Position numbers and translations under genes: made by a program. Of a stretch of 54,535 nt of DNA, positions 42,001 through 50,627 are shown one piece after another; positions within the stretch are counted from its first letter, which is position 1; each line of letters starts with the position of its first letter. The stretch spans positions 1 through 54,535 of the forward strand of contig NZ_QRGC01000034.1 of the NCBI RefSeq assembly GCF_003448965.1, read 5' to 3'. The notes beneath the pieces were generated by a model. The model worked only from the letters and a program-made list of their open reading frames with translations, ran no database searches and was not told the origin of the DNA. The stretch is from Oceanicella sp. SM1341. Lineage in GTDB: Bacteria > Pseudomonadota > Alphaproteobacteria > Rhodobacterales > Rhodobacteraceae.

Positions 42001-45000
42001 AGGCTCGGCGCCGGCTCCACGGCCAGCAAGAGGCCGGAGAGCGCGAGGCTCTCGGACAGCAGCTCCCGCCGCTCGTCGGTGAGCTGGGCGAGGCTGTCGA
42101 CCGTGAGGATCACGTCATGGCCCAGCGGCTCCAGCGCCTCGGCGAGCGGGCGGATGGAGAGCGCGGGGTCATGCGGCAGGGTGCGGCGCATCAGCTCCAC
42201 CTGGCGCTCGGTGGCGGCGGTGACGGTGACGGTATCCACCCGCCCGCCGGCCAGCAGCCGCGCCAGCGCCGCCGGCGGCACCGCGCCGAGCAGCAGGATG
42301 TTGAGCCGGTCCTCGCCGGGCCAGTGCTCGGCGAGATCGTCGAGCACCCGGGCCGACACCTGCCACAGCGCGCGCTGCGCCGCCGAGAGGTCGACCCCGC
42401 CGGGCGCCGGCGCCTCGGCCGGCAGGCCGTCGGCGAGCAGGGCGGGAAGGTCGGTCTCCAGCCGCATCAGGTCGAGCACGTCGGAGGCGCGCTCCGGCGC
42501 CTCGCGGATCAGCATCTCGACGAGCTCGTCCATCCCGGGATAGGGGCAGGCGGGCGCCAGCCGGCCGTCCTCCACCGCGCCGTCTTCCTCGAGTGCGGCG
42601 ATCATCCGCTCGAAGAGCGGCATGGCCGAGGCCTCCACCGTTGCCGGCACGGGCGGCAGCGCGCCGCCCTCGGCATGGGGGGCGACCGCGTCCCAGCACA
42701 GGCGGCGGCAGGCGGCGTCGAGCAGCAGGGCGCCGGCGTCGGGGTCGGGCTCGGAGACGGAAGCCGCCCCGAGCGCGCGCAGCCGCGCGGCGGGCGAGGC
42801 CCAGCCCTTGGGCAGGGCGACGTTGAAATCGGTCGGGCGCAGCCGCACCAGGCGCTGGCGCCAGGCGATGTCGTCGCGCCCCGAGCGGCCGTGCAGCCGG
42901 GCGGCCTGCAGGCGCAGCCCCTCCACCGCCGCCACGGTCTCTCCCCCGGCGTCATGCAGGGTGAGGCGCAGCTCCACCCCGCGCGCCGAGCGGCGGGTGA
43001 TCTCGATGCGGGCCGAGCACACGTCCGTGCCCGGGCGCAGCAGGCGCAGGGCACCGAAGCGCACCGGCAGGAACACCATGCCGTCGATGCTGCCCTCGGG
43101 CGCGTGCTCGGTCACCAGGCGGAACACGCCGTGCATGCCGGCGTCGAGCTGCGCGGGGTTGAGGGCGAGGCGCGCGTCCTGCGGGCCGCGGGCGGGGTCG
43201 ATGTCGGCCCGCGCCCGGGCGCCGGAGACCCGGACGTTGTCGGCCAGCGCGAAGCTCGGCCCATAGGCGAGGCCGAGGGCGGCGAGCGGCGGGTAGAAGG
43301 CCGCGGCCTCCACCGGGGTGCCGCCGGTCACCTCCGCGATCTCCACATGGGCGGCGGAGGGCACGGCGCGCACGGTGCCGAAGGCATGCAGCGCCCAGTC
43401 GCCGTCCGAGAGGCGCGGCCGCGCCTCGATGCGCACCACGCCGGTGAGCACGTCGCCGGTCACCCGGGTTTCGGCGGCGCCGGTCTGGGCGTCGAGCACC
43501 AGCGGGCGCAGGATCTCGAAATCGGTGAGCTCGACCGTCTCGCGGCCGAGCATGCGGCTGCCGGCGGCCAGCGCCATCTCCACGAAGCCGGCGGCGGGGA
43601 ACACGATCGCCCCGTCCACCTGGTGGTCGGCGAGCCAGGGCAGGCTGCGCGGGTTCACGTCGCCCTGCCACACGGTCTGGCCCATCATGTAGGCCCGGCC
43701 GATCAGCGGGTGGTAGTCCTGCAGGCCCCAGTTGTTGCCGGCCTCGGTGGTGGGCTCGGCGCGGAAGGCGGTGTTGGCCCAGGGGTAGGCGGGCAGTGCC
43801 TCCGGCGCGGAGGCGCGCGGGCCGAAGAAGGCGGCGCGGTCGAGCGTGGCGCCCACGGTGAAGGCGGCGGCGGCCATGGCGGAGGCCGGGGTGTCGGCGG
43901 CCGCCCCCTGGTCCATCGTCTTGGCGAAGGTGCCGGAATGGCCGAGGCCGCGCAGCTTGTCCTTCACGTAGTTCTGCAGCACCGGGCGCGGCGAGATCTC
44001 GACGAAGGTCTGCACCCCCGCCTCGCACAGCGCCTCCACCGCCTCCTCGAAGCGCACCACCTCGCGGGCGTTGCGCCACCAGTAATCGGTGTCGAGCGAC
44101 TTGCCATGCGCGACCTGCCCCGTGGTGGAGGAGGCGTAGAGCACGGCGCTCTCCTGCGGCTGCAGGCCCTTCAGGTCGTCGATCATCCGCCGGCGCAGCG
44201 GCTCCACCGCCGGGCTGTGGTAGGGGTGGTCGATCTCGAGCATCACGCCGGCCACGCGCCGGGTCTTGCGCAGGTGGGCCAGCAGCGCCTTGATCTCCGC
44301 GCGGTCGCCCGAGACGGTGACCGAGCGCGGGCTGTTCATGCCGGCGATGCACACGCCCTGCAGGCCCGATTCCTCCAGCGCCGCCTCCACGTCGGCCGGC
44401 GCGGCCGAGACCGCGGCCATGCCGCCGGTGCCGCGCAGCGTGTCGAGCGCCAGCGAGCGGGTGTGGATGAGCTGCACCGCGTCGGAAAGCGAGATGATGC
44501 CGGCGGTACAGGCCGCCGCCACTTCGCCCACGGAGTGGCCGGCCACGGCGTCGGGGCGCAGGCCCTCGGCGTCGAGTGCGGCCACGGTCGCCATCTGCAC
44601 GGCGAAGAGCACCGGCTGCGCCACGGCGGCGGAGCCGAGCTGCGCCTCGAGGTCGTCGGCGGCCAGCAGGGCTTCCAGGTCGGCGCCGCCGCGCTCGGCG
44701 AAGAGGGCGGCCACGGCGTCGAACGTGGCGGAGAACACCGGGTTCGAGGCGTAGAGATGCCGCCCCATGCCGGCCCATTGCGAGCCGTTGCCGGAGAAGA
44801 CGAAGGCGGTCTTGCCCGCGGTGCGGGTGCTGCGCCCGGCCACCAGCGCGGCGCTCTTCCGCCCGCCGGCATGGGCGTCGAGCGCCTCGATCAGCTCCGC
44901 GCGGCTGCTGCCGAGCGCGACGAGCCGGTGCGGCATGGTCTCGCGCCGCCAGGCGGCGGCATTGGCGAGGGCGGGGATCTCGTCCTCCTCCGCGGCCTCC

Positions 45001-46403
45001 AGCCGGTCGCGCCAGGCGCGGGCCAGCTCGGCGAGGCTCTCGGCGGTGGCGGCACTCAGCGGCAGGGCGCGCGGGGCCGGGGCATCGGCCCGGGCGCCGC
45101 GCTCGGCCGCATCGGCCTGGCGCAGCAGCACATGGGCATTGGCGCCGCCGAAGCCGAAGGAGTTCACGCCCGCCACCCAGGGCCGGTCGCGCCGCGGGAT
45201 GTCCCGCGCCTCGGTGGCAACCTCGAGGTTCAGCGCGCCGAAATCGATGTTCGGGTTCAGCTCGTTCACGTGCAGCGAGGCGGGCAGGCGGTGCTTCTCC
45301 AGCGCCATCTGCGCCTTGAGCAGCCCCACCAGGCCCGAAGCCGGCTCCAGGTGGCCGAAATTGGTCTTGGCCGAGCCCACCGGCAGGGCGGCGCCGCGCG
45401 GCTGGCCGAAGCTCTCGCCGATGGCCATCGCCTCGATCGGGTCGCCCACCGCGGTGCCGGTGCCATGCGCCTCGAGGAAGGCGAGGTCGTCCGGGTTCAG
45501 CCCGAAGGCCTGGCGCATGTACTCCAGCAGCGCGCGCTGGCGCGGCATGGAGGGCAGCGACATGCCCACCGTGCGGCCGTCGGAGTTGATGCCCGAGCCC
45601 ATGAGCATCGAGCGCACCGTGTCGCCCTCGGCGCGCGCCACGTCACCGCGGCGCAGGATGAAGGCCACCGCGCCCTCGGAGCGCACGTAGCCGTCGGCCG
45701 AGGCGTCGAACGCCTTGCACAGCCCGTTGGGCGAGAGCATCGAGGCGCGCGAGAACCCCACGAAGGGGCCGGGCGACAGGAGCAGGTTCACGCCGCCCAC
45801 GATGGCGGTGTCGATCTCGCCGCGCGCCAGCGCCTGGGTGGCCTGGTGCAGGGCGTAGAAGGAGGAGGAACAGGCGGTGTCGACCGTGAAGGACGGCCCG
45901 CGCAGGTTCAGCAGGTAGGAGATGCGGTTCGAGACGATCGACAGGGTGTTGCCGGTCATGAACTGGCTGTCGATGCGCGGCAGGTCGAAGAAGAACTGGT
46001 TGGAGTAATCCGAGCTGGAGGCGCCGATGAACACGCCGGTGCGCTCCGAATCCATCTCGGCCGGGCGCAGCCCGCCATGCTCCAGCGCTTCCCAGACCAC
46101 CTGCAGCAGCACGCGGTGCTGGGGGTCCATCTGCGCCGCCTCGCGCGGCGAGAGCGAGAAGAAGCCGGGGTCGAAATCCCAGACGGAGTCGAGCTGCCCG
46201 GCGGCGAGCGTGTAGGACTTGCCGCGCGCCGAGGGGTCGGGATCGTAGAGCAGGCCGGTTTCGAACCGGTCGTTCCGGATCTGCGATATCACGCAGGTGC
46301 CGCTCTCCAGCACGTTCCAGAACGCGTCCGGCGTGGACGCTCCGGGCAGGCGGCAGGCGTAGCCGGTGACCGCAATGTCGTAACCGCTGAAGTCAGTGCT
46401 CAT
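39018..46403 (-). CDS. rkpA: One-module type I polyketide synthase (RkpA-like), KS-AT-DH-ER-KR-ACP
   Basis: The 2461-residue multienzyme has, in order: KS (C178 in DTACSSS, H313 in EAHGTGT, H351 in NFGHLEPA), AT (S624 in GHSVGE), DH (H927 in LADHQVDG, D1087 in LDAGMHG), a long region without clear motifs (about 1170-1730), ER (GLNFRDLMW; GGAGGVGLAALQ), KR (GGLGGFGLATARWLA) and ACP (S2376 in LGFDSLMAM). With a full reductive set it should build a saturated chain, like a fatty acid synthase, acting iteratively. No thioesterase is present, which fits release by the adjacent oxoamine synthase. The 1170-1730 part resembles a decayed methyltransferase. RkpA of rhizobia, needed for capsule, has this layout. 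ATG 46403 fits the start of the KS domain. Confidence 0.88.
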   Translation of the reverse strand: MSTDFSGYDIAVTGYACRLPGASTPDAFWNVLESGTCVISQIRNDRFETGLLYDPDPSARGKSYTLAAGQLDSVWDFDPGFFSLSPREAAQMDPQHRVLLQVVWEALEHGGLRPAEMDSERTGVFIGASSSDYSNQFFFDLPRIDSQFMTGNTLSIVSNRISYLLNLRGPSFTVDTACSSSFYALHQATQALARGEIDTAIVGGVNLLLSPGPFVGFSRASMLSPNGLCKAFDASADGYVRSEGAVAFILRRGDVARAEGDTVRSMLMGSGINSDGRTVGMSLPSMPRQRALLEYMRQAFGLNPDDLAFLEAHGTGTAVGDPIEAMAIGESFGQPRGAALPVGSAKTNFGHLEPASGLVGLLKAQMALEKHRLPASLHVNELNPNIDFGALNLEVATEARDIPRRDRPWVAGVNSFGFGGANAHVLLRQADAAERGARADAPAPRALPLSAATAESLAELARAWRDRLEAAEEDEIPALANAAAWRRETMPHRLVALGSSRAELIEALDAHAGGRKSAALVAGRSTRTAGKTAFVFSGNGSQWAGMGRHLYASNPVFSATFDAVAALFAERGGADLEALLAADDLEAQLGSAAVAQPVLFAVQMATVAALDAEGLRPDAVAGHSVGEVAAACTAGIISLSDAVQLIHTRSLALDTLRGTGGMAAVSAAPADVEAALEESGLQGVCIAGMNSPRSVTVSGDRAEIKALLAHLRKTRRVAGVMLEIDHPYHSPAVEPLRRRMIDDLKGLQPQESAVLYASSTTGQVAHGKSLDTDYWWRNAREVVRFEEAVEALCEAGVQTFVEISPRPVLQNYVKDKLRGLGHSGTFAKTMDQGAAADTPASAMAAAAFTVGATLDRAAFFGPRASAPEALPAYPWANTAFRAEPTTEAGNNWGLQDYHPLIGRAYMMGQTVWQGDVNPRSLPWLADHQVDGAIVFPAAGFVEMALAAGSRMLGRETVELTDFEILRPLVLDAQTGAAETRVTGDVLTGVVRIEARPRLSDGDWALHAFGTVRAVPSAAHVEIAEVTGGTPVEAAAFYPPLAALGLAYGPSFALADNVRVSGARARADIDPARGPQDARLALNPAQLDAGMHGVFRLVTEHAPEGSIDGMVFLPVRFGALRLLRPGTDVCSARIEITRRSARGVELRLTLHDAGGETVAAVEGLRLQAARLHGRSGRDDIAWRQRLVRLRPTDFNVALPKGWASPAARLRALGAASVSEPDPDAGALLLDAACRRLCWDAVAPHAEGGALPPVPATVEASAMPLFERMIAALEEDGAVEDGRLAPACPYPGMDELVEMLIREAPERASDVLDLMRLETDLPALLADGLPAEAPAPGGVDLSAAQRALWQVSARVLDDLAEHWPGEDRLNILLLGAVPPAALARLLAGGRVDTVTVTAATERQVELMRRTLPHDPALSIRPLAEALEPLGHDVILTVDSLAQLTDERRELLSESLALSGLLLAVEPAPSLARDLHHGGSTTWWAERGTPDWEALLSDGFREITRQPLDTGTVEAVILTGRPRQQAVRANLPEARGENQRAALLVLADQRPANLQLAALVEASLSTSGLRVECCTAGEAPVLPAPATDVIHLADLAQDGDDPLGVAERRIATLRSLIGLEHRPHRIWTVCRGGRPGATGPAAGRLPGDAATWGAMRVLANEYPQTDFRTIDFAPEIEAEALAEELCSLVLSGPADSEIVVGPGTVLSPRVEPIRELRDNARTGDALRLEIGQQAALDTLGWHAATRRAPGPREVEIEVRATGLNFRDLMWAQGLLPEEALEDGFAGPTLGMECSGTVVRAGRQSGFRKGDAVIAFAPSCFASHVTVGAEGVARLPAGTSFETAAAVPTIFVTAQYALATLANLRRGETLLVHGGAGGVGLAALQIARRLGAKVIATAGTPAKRRLLSHLGADAVFDSRSLAFSDDVMEWTGGTGVDVVLNSLAGEAMERSLQCLRPFGRFIELGKRDFYANTRLGLRPFRKNLSYFGVDADQLLSQRPDLAEGLLSDIAAGFEQGDYSAPPCQIFEGTEIVDAFRLMQQSRHIGKIIVCPPQPRAQRERPEPAPIRDAWLIAGGLGGFGLATARWLAGQGASAVWLVSRSGTPREADAPALAALRETGIRVETRAADITDKAALRGIIHEIEAGEAPLRGVIHAAMLLRDAMERDLSAGDIHAVMAPKITGARLLDELTRDSALDHFWLYSSVTTLFGNPGQLPYVAANAALESLSAERREAGLPGLAIAWGPIADQGYLTRETRTRDVLDKRMGTRMLTAAEALENLRHVLDAGLPDAAVSVAPMRWRSLASDLALLSRPLFSRIDMGEAGGMADGVADLMAMIDGLSDDAAIKKITAALAIETARILRQPASDIDPYQPLTELGFDSLMAMDLKLAAEEAMGITIPLLSIGDGMTLAQLSGRILGQLRGQSATVTGDDNADKLVSKHMGGVTEAIDEDIVKRVTDHASSIKD

Positions 46404-46608
46404 GCACGATACCTTTTGATATCTCGGGATGCCATGCCGTCAACTCGCACCCAGCTGCCCGAGTGCACGCGTTCGCCATCAAGGAGTTCTGTCCCCATGC
46501 CCGCCACTGTTGTTTTTGCAGTGCAGCATCCTCTGCACTTTAGCTGAAGTATTGACGCCTTCAAGGCACCATTTGCCGGATTCTTCACGATAATTCCGCC
46601 CACGTCCA
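46404..46608 (-). promoter_or_regulatory. Likely promoter region of the PKS operon
   Basis: This 205-bp gap is much richer in A and T than its surroundings. It contains TTGAAG and TTGACG elements on the minus strand but no convincing -10 at the right spacing. AAAGG lies just ahead of the PKS ATG. Confidence 0.35.
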
Positions 46609-47385
46609 TCACCCCGCTTCTATCCGGGCGGCAAAAACCCGCTCGAGACGCTCGGAAATTGCAGGCGGAAGCAGGTTCGCACCCCATGCGAGCAGGGCCA
46701 GCGGCAGCGGGAAGATCACCGAGGAACGGCCCCGCCGCGCCCCGCGCAGGATGACCTTCGCGGCATGCCCCGCGCTCACCTCGAAGGGCTTGAAGCCCGC
46801 GTGCCGCGCCGACATCGGCGAGGTCACGAAGCCGGGGCAGACCACGGTCACCCCCACGCCCAGCGGCCGCAGCCAGCCGCGCAGCGCGATGCCGTAGGCC
46901 CGCACGCCCGCCTTGGAGGCGGAGTAGGAGGGCAGGTCCGGCTGCGGGCGAATCGCCGCCATCGACGAGATCAGCACCAGCCGGCCGGCGCCGCGCGCCA
47001 TCATCGGCGCCAGCATCGGCTCCACCGTGTTGAGCAGTCCGAGCAGGTTGGTCTCCACCTGGGCGCGGGCGGCGCCCTCGGGCTCCGGGCGGTCCCGCCC
47101 GGTGAGCCCGGCGGAGATGCCGGCATTCGCGATCACCAGGTCCACCGGGGCGATGGCGTCCCAGGCGGTGAGGGCGCGGGCCATGCCCTCGGTGTCGGTG
47201 ACCGAGAGCAGCGCCGTGTCCACCTGCGTGCCCTTCAGCCGGGCCAGCTCGGCCACCGCCTCGAGTCGCTCCGGGTTGCGCCCGATGAGCAGCATCGCGC
47301 GGTCCGGGCCGGCCAGTTCGCCCGCCAGTGCGGCCCCGATGCCCGAGGAGGCACCGGTGAGCACGATCCGTCTGAAGTCGGTCAT
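46609..47385 (-). CDS. rkpH: Short-chain dehydrogenase (RkpH-like)
   Basis: The 258-residue SDR has the NAD(P) motif GASSGIG (11-17), NAGIS (87-91), catalytic Ser (about 140-141) and Y154-x3-K158 in SYSASK. A hydrophobic C-terminal part (FPLPLALLAWGANLLPP) may bind membrane. It is transcribed with the KpsS-like gene upstream (4-bp gap) and toward the polyketide synthase. In rhizobia RkpH is the reductase partner of RkpA and RkpG; reduction of the 3-keto group left by the oxoamine synthase is the natural guess. Start ATG 47385 is chosen by the fold; the longer frame overlaps the neighbour. Confidence 0.82.
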   Translation of the reverse strand: MTDFRRIVLTGASSGIGAALAGELAGPDRAMLLIGRNPERLEAVAELARLKGTQVDTALLSVTDTEGMARALTAWDAIAPVDLVIANAGISAGLTGRDRPEPEGAARAQVETNLLGLLNTVEPMLAPMMARGAGRLVLISSMAAIRPQPDLPSYSASKAGVRAYGIALRGWLRPLGVGVTVVCPGFVTSPMSARHAGFKPFEVSAGHAAKVILRGARRGRSSVIFPLPLALLAWGANLLPPAISERLERVFAARIEAG

Positions 47386-47389
47386 CTGT

Positions 47390-48592
47390 TCAATCGAACT
47401 CCGCTGGGGCGAGCAGCCGCCCTGCCACGGCCTCCGCGCCTGGCCTGGCGCCGGTGCCGTCGAAATTCCCGGGCACCTGTATGGTGGCTCCGAGCGCCCG
47501 CTGAAACGCGTCGAGCAGTTCCGGGTCCGGCCGCGGCGGCTGCTGCCAGAAGGCATCCAGACCGTCCTGCGCGGTGAGCCCGGGTACGTCGTAGATCGCG
47601 CGGCCGAGGGCGATCACGGGCACGCCTGCGCGCAGCGCCGTCAGTCCCACGGTCGAGTTCACGGTCACAACTCCCACCATCTCCGACAACATAGCGTCGA
47701 GATTGCCGCCGTCGAGCCAGATGCAGCGCGGATGCCCGCTGTCACGCACCAGTCGCGCCCAGGGCGCGTGGCCGTTGTCGAGCGGATGCGGCTTTACGAT
47801 CAGCAGCGCCTCCGGCCCGGCATGGGCCGCGTGGGAGGCGATCACCCGCTTCAGCGTGGCGCGCAGCCCCTCCTCCGGCCCGTGCAGGCGGATCTGGTAG
47901 TCCGTTTCGAGCTGCAGGGGCAAGAGGAATTTCGGACCGCGGTGCGAGGCGATGCGCGCCAGCGCCGCCTCGCGGCCGCGGGCGCGGGCCGGGTAGCGGG
48001 CCGCCTTGCCCACCCATCCGGCCCATTCCCGCAGGGGCCCGTCGAGCGCATGGGTGCGGTAATGGGGATAGAAGAGCCGCCCGGCCAGCAGGTTGGCCAG
48101 GTTATAGGACACGTCCATTGCCGAGAAGGCCGCGAAGCTCGAGCGGTAGGCCGGCCGGGGCAGGGCCGGCGCCCCCGCCGCGAGGCGGCGGATTGTCGCG
48201 GGGTCGGAGGGAAAGCGGCTGTGCCCGCCGGTGCCGTCTGGCTCCACGGTGAGGAAGGCGGGCCGCAGGTATCCCTGCTCGACGAGATGCACCCGGACGC
48301 CCTCCGGGCGCAGCGCTGCGATCGCGGCGGAATGGATCTCCCGGCCGTCGCCCAGGCTCACCATGTCGGTGATGCCGCGCTCGGCCGCGAGCCGCCGCAC
48401 GAAGCCCGGCCACTCCTCCCGCCGGCCGCGATAGGCCACGGCGCCCGGGCCGCGCCAGAACAGCCGGTCTCCGGGGCAGAAGAGCACGCGGGTCACTGCG
48501 GCACCCCGCTGGCGCAGCGCCTCCGCGAGATGGGTGAAGAACCACGAGTAGGGGCCCTGCAACAGCAGGAAGTGGCGGCTCGGCGACGTCAT
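47390..48592 (-). CDS. KpsC/KpsS-family capsule polysaccharide protein, copy 1
   Basis: The 400-residue protein opens with HFLLLQGPYSWFFTHLAEAL and has the family's late motifs IVKPHPLDN and TVNSTVGLTALRAGVPVIAL followed by YDVPGLT. KpsC and KpsS family members add the Kdo linker to the lipid anchor of group 2 capsules; in rhizobia the relative is RkpJ. It starts at ATG 48592 behind AGGAGCC and ends 4 bp before the SDR gene. A sister copy on the plus strand begins 108 bp away, and the two share sequence from end to end. Which Kdo-transfer step each performs is unknown. Confidence 0.85.
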   Translation of the reverse strand: MTSPSRHFLLLQGPYSWFFTHLAEALRQRGAAVTRVLFCPGDRLFWRGPGAVAYRGRREEWPGFVRRLAAERGITDMVSLGDGREIHSAAIAALRPEGVRVHLVEQGYLRPAFLTVEPDGTGGHSRFPSDPATIRRLAAGAPALPRPAYRSSFAAFSAMDVSYNLANLLAGRLFYPHYRTHALDGPLREWAGWVGKAARYPARARGREAALARIASHRGPKFLLPLQLETDYQIRLHGPEEGLRATLKRVIASHAAHAGPEALLIVKPHPLDNGHAPWARLVRDSGHPRCIWLDGGNLDAMLSEMVGVVTVNSTVGLTALRAGVPVIALGRAIYDVPGLTAQDGLDAFWQQPPRPDPELLDAFQRALGATIQVPGNFDGTGARPGAEAVAGRLLAPAEFD

Positions 48593-48699
48593 CTGGCTCC
48601 TGGCTTCCGGGCGCGCCCCCCGGTCTCGTGTTGACACCCCACCCCCCACTCTCTATCCACTGCGTCGGACGAGTTGAAGCCCTTTTGCCTTCCGGACCC

Positions 48700-49905
48700 A
48701 TGCCCTCCTCGCGATGCTTCCTGTTTCTGCAGGGCCCCCCGGGCCTGTTCTGGGCCCGCCTCGGTGATGCCCTCAAGGCCCGCGGCCACGCGGTGCGGCG
48801 CATCAACCTCAACACGGCGGACTGGCTGAGCTGGCCGCGCCGCGGCGCGCACAACTACCGCGGCTCCTTCGCCGGCTGGGAAGGCTGGCTCGCCGACTAC
48901 CTCGAGCGCGAGGGCGTCACCGACATCCTCTACTACGCCGACCGGCTGCCCTACCACGTGGTGGCGCTGGCCGAGGCGAAGAAACGCGGCATCCGCGTGC
49001 ACGCCATCGAGTTCGGCTACCTGCGCCCCGACTGGCTCACCATGGAGCCCGAGGCGATGGGCCGCCATTCCACCATCCCGTCCGACCCCGCCGAGATCCG
49101 CCGCCTCGCCGAGGGCCGCCCCGACCCCGACATGGAGCCGCGCTACACCCACGGCTTCTGGGCCGAGAGCGCGCGCGAAGTGTCCTACAACCTCGCCATG
49201 GTCTTCGGCCGGCCACTCTACCCGCTCTACCGCTCCGACAAGTACTACTGGCCGGTGGCGGAATACCTCGCCTGGCTGGCGCAGCTCGTCGCCGGCGCGG
49301 TCACCGGGGGGCGCGACGAGGCGAAGGTCGACGAGGCGCTCTCCGGCGCCTGGCCCTTCTACCTCGTGGCGCTGCAGCTGCAGATGGACTACCAGATCCG
49401 CGCCTCCACCGATTACGGCCATATCGAGGAGATGCTCGACGAGGTGGCCGCGAGCTTCGCCGCCAACGCCCCCGCCGAGGCGCATCTGGTCATCAAGACC
49501 CACCCGCTGGACTGCGGGCTGGAGTTCTGGCCCCGCCGGGTCGCCCGCGTCGCCCGCCGCCACGGCATCTCCGAACGGGTGCACCTCGTCGACAGCAAGC
49601 GCCTCGCGCCGCTGATCAAGGCCTCGCGCGGGGTGATCCTGGCGAATTCCACGGTGGGGCTGCACGCGATCGGCGTCGAGAAATCGGTGATCGCGCTGGG
49701 CGACGCGGTGTTCAACATCGCCGGCCTCACCCACCAGTCGGGCCTCGACACGTTCTGGACCGCGCCCGAGCCGGTCGACCCCACCCTCGCCCGAGACCTC
49801 CGCCGCGCCCTCGCCGCCCACTGGCAGGTGCGCGGCTCGTTCTACAACCCCGAGGGGGTGAAGGTGGCGATCGAGGGGATTTGCGAGCGGTTGGAGGGGG
49901 AGTAA
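48700..49905 (+). CDS. KpsC/KpsS-family capsule polysaccharide protein, copy 2
   Basis: The 401-residue protein begins CFLFLQGPPGLFWARLGDAL and carries VIKTHPLDCG, LANSTVGLHAIGVEKSVIALG and the closing GLTHQSGLDTFW, matching the divergent copy at 47390-48592 throughout. It is therefore an ancient paralogue. ATG 48700 is preferred over an upstream ATG because the homology starts there, although no strong ribosome site is visible. In E. coli, KpsS has one such domain and KpsC two; here two single-domain proteins could share the roles. It is transcribed alone. Confidence 0.84.
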   Translation: MPSSRCFLFLQGPPGLFWARLGDALKARGHAVRRINLNTADWLSWPRRGAHNYRGSFAGWEGWLADYLEREGVTDILYYADRLPYHVVALAEAKKRGIRVHAIEFGYLRPDWLTMEPEAMGRHSTIPSDPAEIRRLAEGRPDPDMEPRYTHGFWAESAREVSYNLAMVFGRPLYPLYRSDKYYWPVAEYLAWLAQLVAGAVTGGRDEAKVDEALSGAWPFYLVALQLQMDYQIRASTDYGHIEEMLDEVAASFAANAPAEAHLVIKTHPLDCGLEFWPRRVARVARRHGISERVHLVDSKRLAPLIKASRGVILANSTVGLHAIGVEKSVIALGDAVFNIAGLTHQSGLDTFWTAPEPVDPTLARDLRRALAAHWQVRGSFYNPEGVKVAIEGICERLEGE

Positions 49906-50036
49906 CCCGGTTTCCGGCTCATCCATGCCACGGCCAGCGAGCCGCATCGCGGGCATCACATCGCTGCCGTCACGTCATCTGCCGGGCGGCCTGCACGGGC
50001 GGGCCCGGCATTCAGGCGAGAGGGCCCGGAAGGCGG

Positions 50037-50351
50037 TCACGGGGTGACGTCGCTTTTCCGCCCCCTGTAGATGCCGTCATCAACCATCTTCGCACGCCAC
50101 TCGCGGGAGCGCATCCAGGGCTCCCTGTGCCGTATTCTCTCCACGACACACACGAAGCCGATCACGAAGGCGACGCCCTCGAAGACGCCATCATCATCGT
50201 AGACGAAAGCCGTCTCCCCTTCGCGCGTGTTCTCATGCTCGAACTGATAGATGGATTTCTGCCCGGTCTCGTCTTCGGAAATTGCGTTGAAGTCACCCCG
50301 GGCCATCCTGATCGTGGCCGGAAGCGTCTTCATATCGAGGTATTCAACCAT
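50037..50351 (-). CDS. Hypothetical protein
   Basis: The 104-residue product is acidic, without signal peptide; residues about 55-70 (VFEGVAFVIGFVCVVERI) form a possible membrane or buried helix. ATG 50351 follows AGGAG at a good distance. I do not recognise a family. Its codon use is less GC-biased than that of its neighbours, which suggests recent acquisition or a non-core gene. It could be a small regulator or membrane-associated protein, but nothing supports a specific role. Confidence 0.55.
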   Translation of the reverse strand: MVEYLDMKTLPATIRMARGDFNAISEDETGQKSIYQFEHENTREGETAFVYDDDGVFEGVAFVIGFVCVVERIRHREPWMRSREWRAKMVDDGIYRGRKSDVTP

Positions 50352-50627
50352 GTCTTCGCTCCTGTCCGGTACGGCGGGCCCGGAGTGAACGAATCCTCCG
50401 GCGCCGCGTATTCAGGCCACCGAGGCAGGCAGGCTTCGCACCTTGCCGGCCTGCGCCCGATGCGTGTCCGGAGCGTTCCCTCACGCGGAGGTTCATCCGT
50501 TCGCGACCGTGCTCATGTCCAACCTGCATCGTGAAGCCAGTATCGGATGCATGCCAGTCCGTTCGGAGACAGGGTGGAAACTGCGCCCGGTCCCGGCGCC
50601 CTTCGGGCAGGGGCAGGGTCTACCCCC

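Noticed and set aside
37623-46547. A 2974-codon open frame on the plus strand opposite the PKS
   Set aside because: It is an antisense shadow caused by GC-rich third positions; it has no domains and is full of His, Arg and Gly repeats, while the opposite strand encodes a complete PKS.
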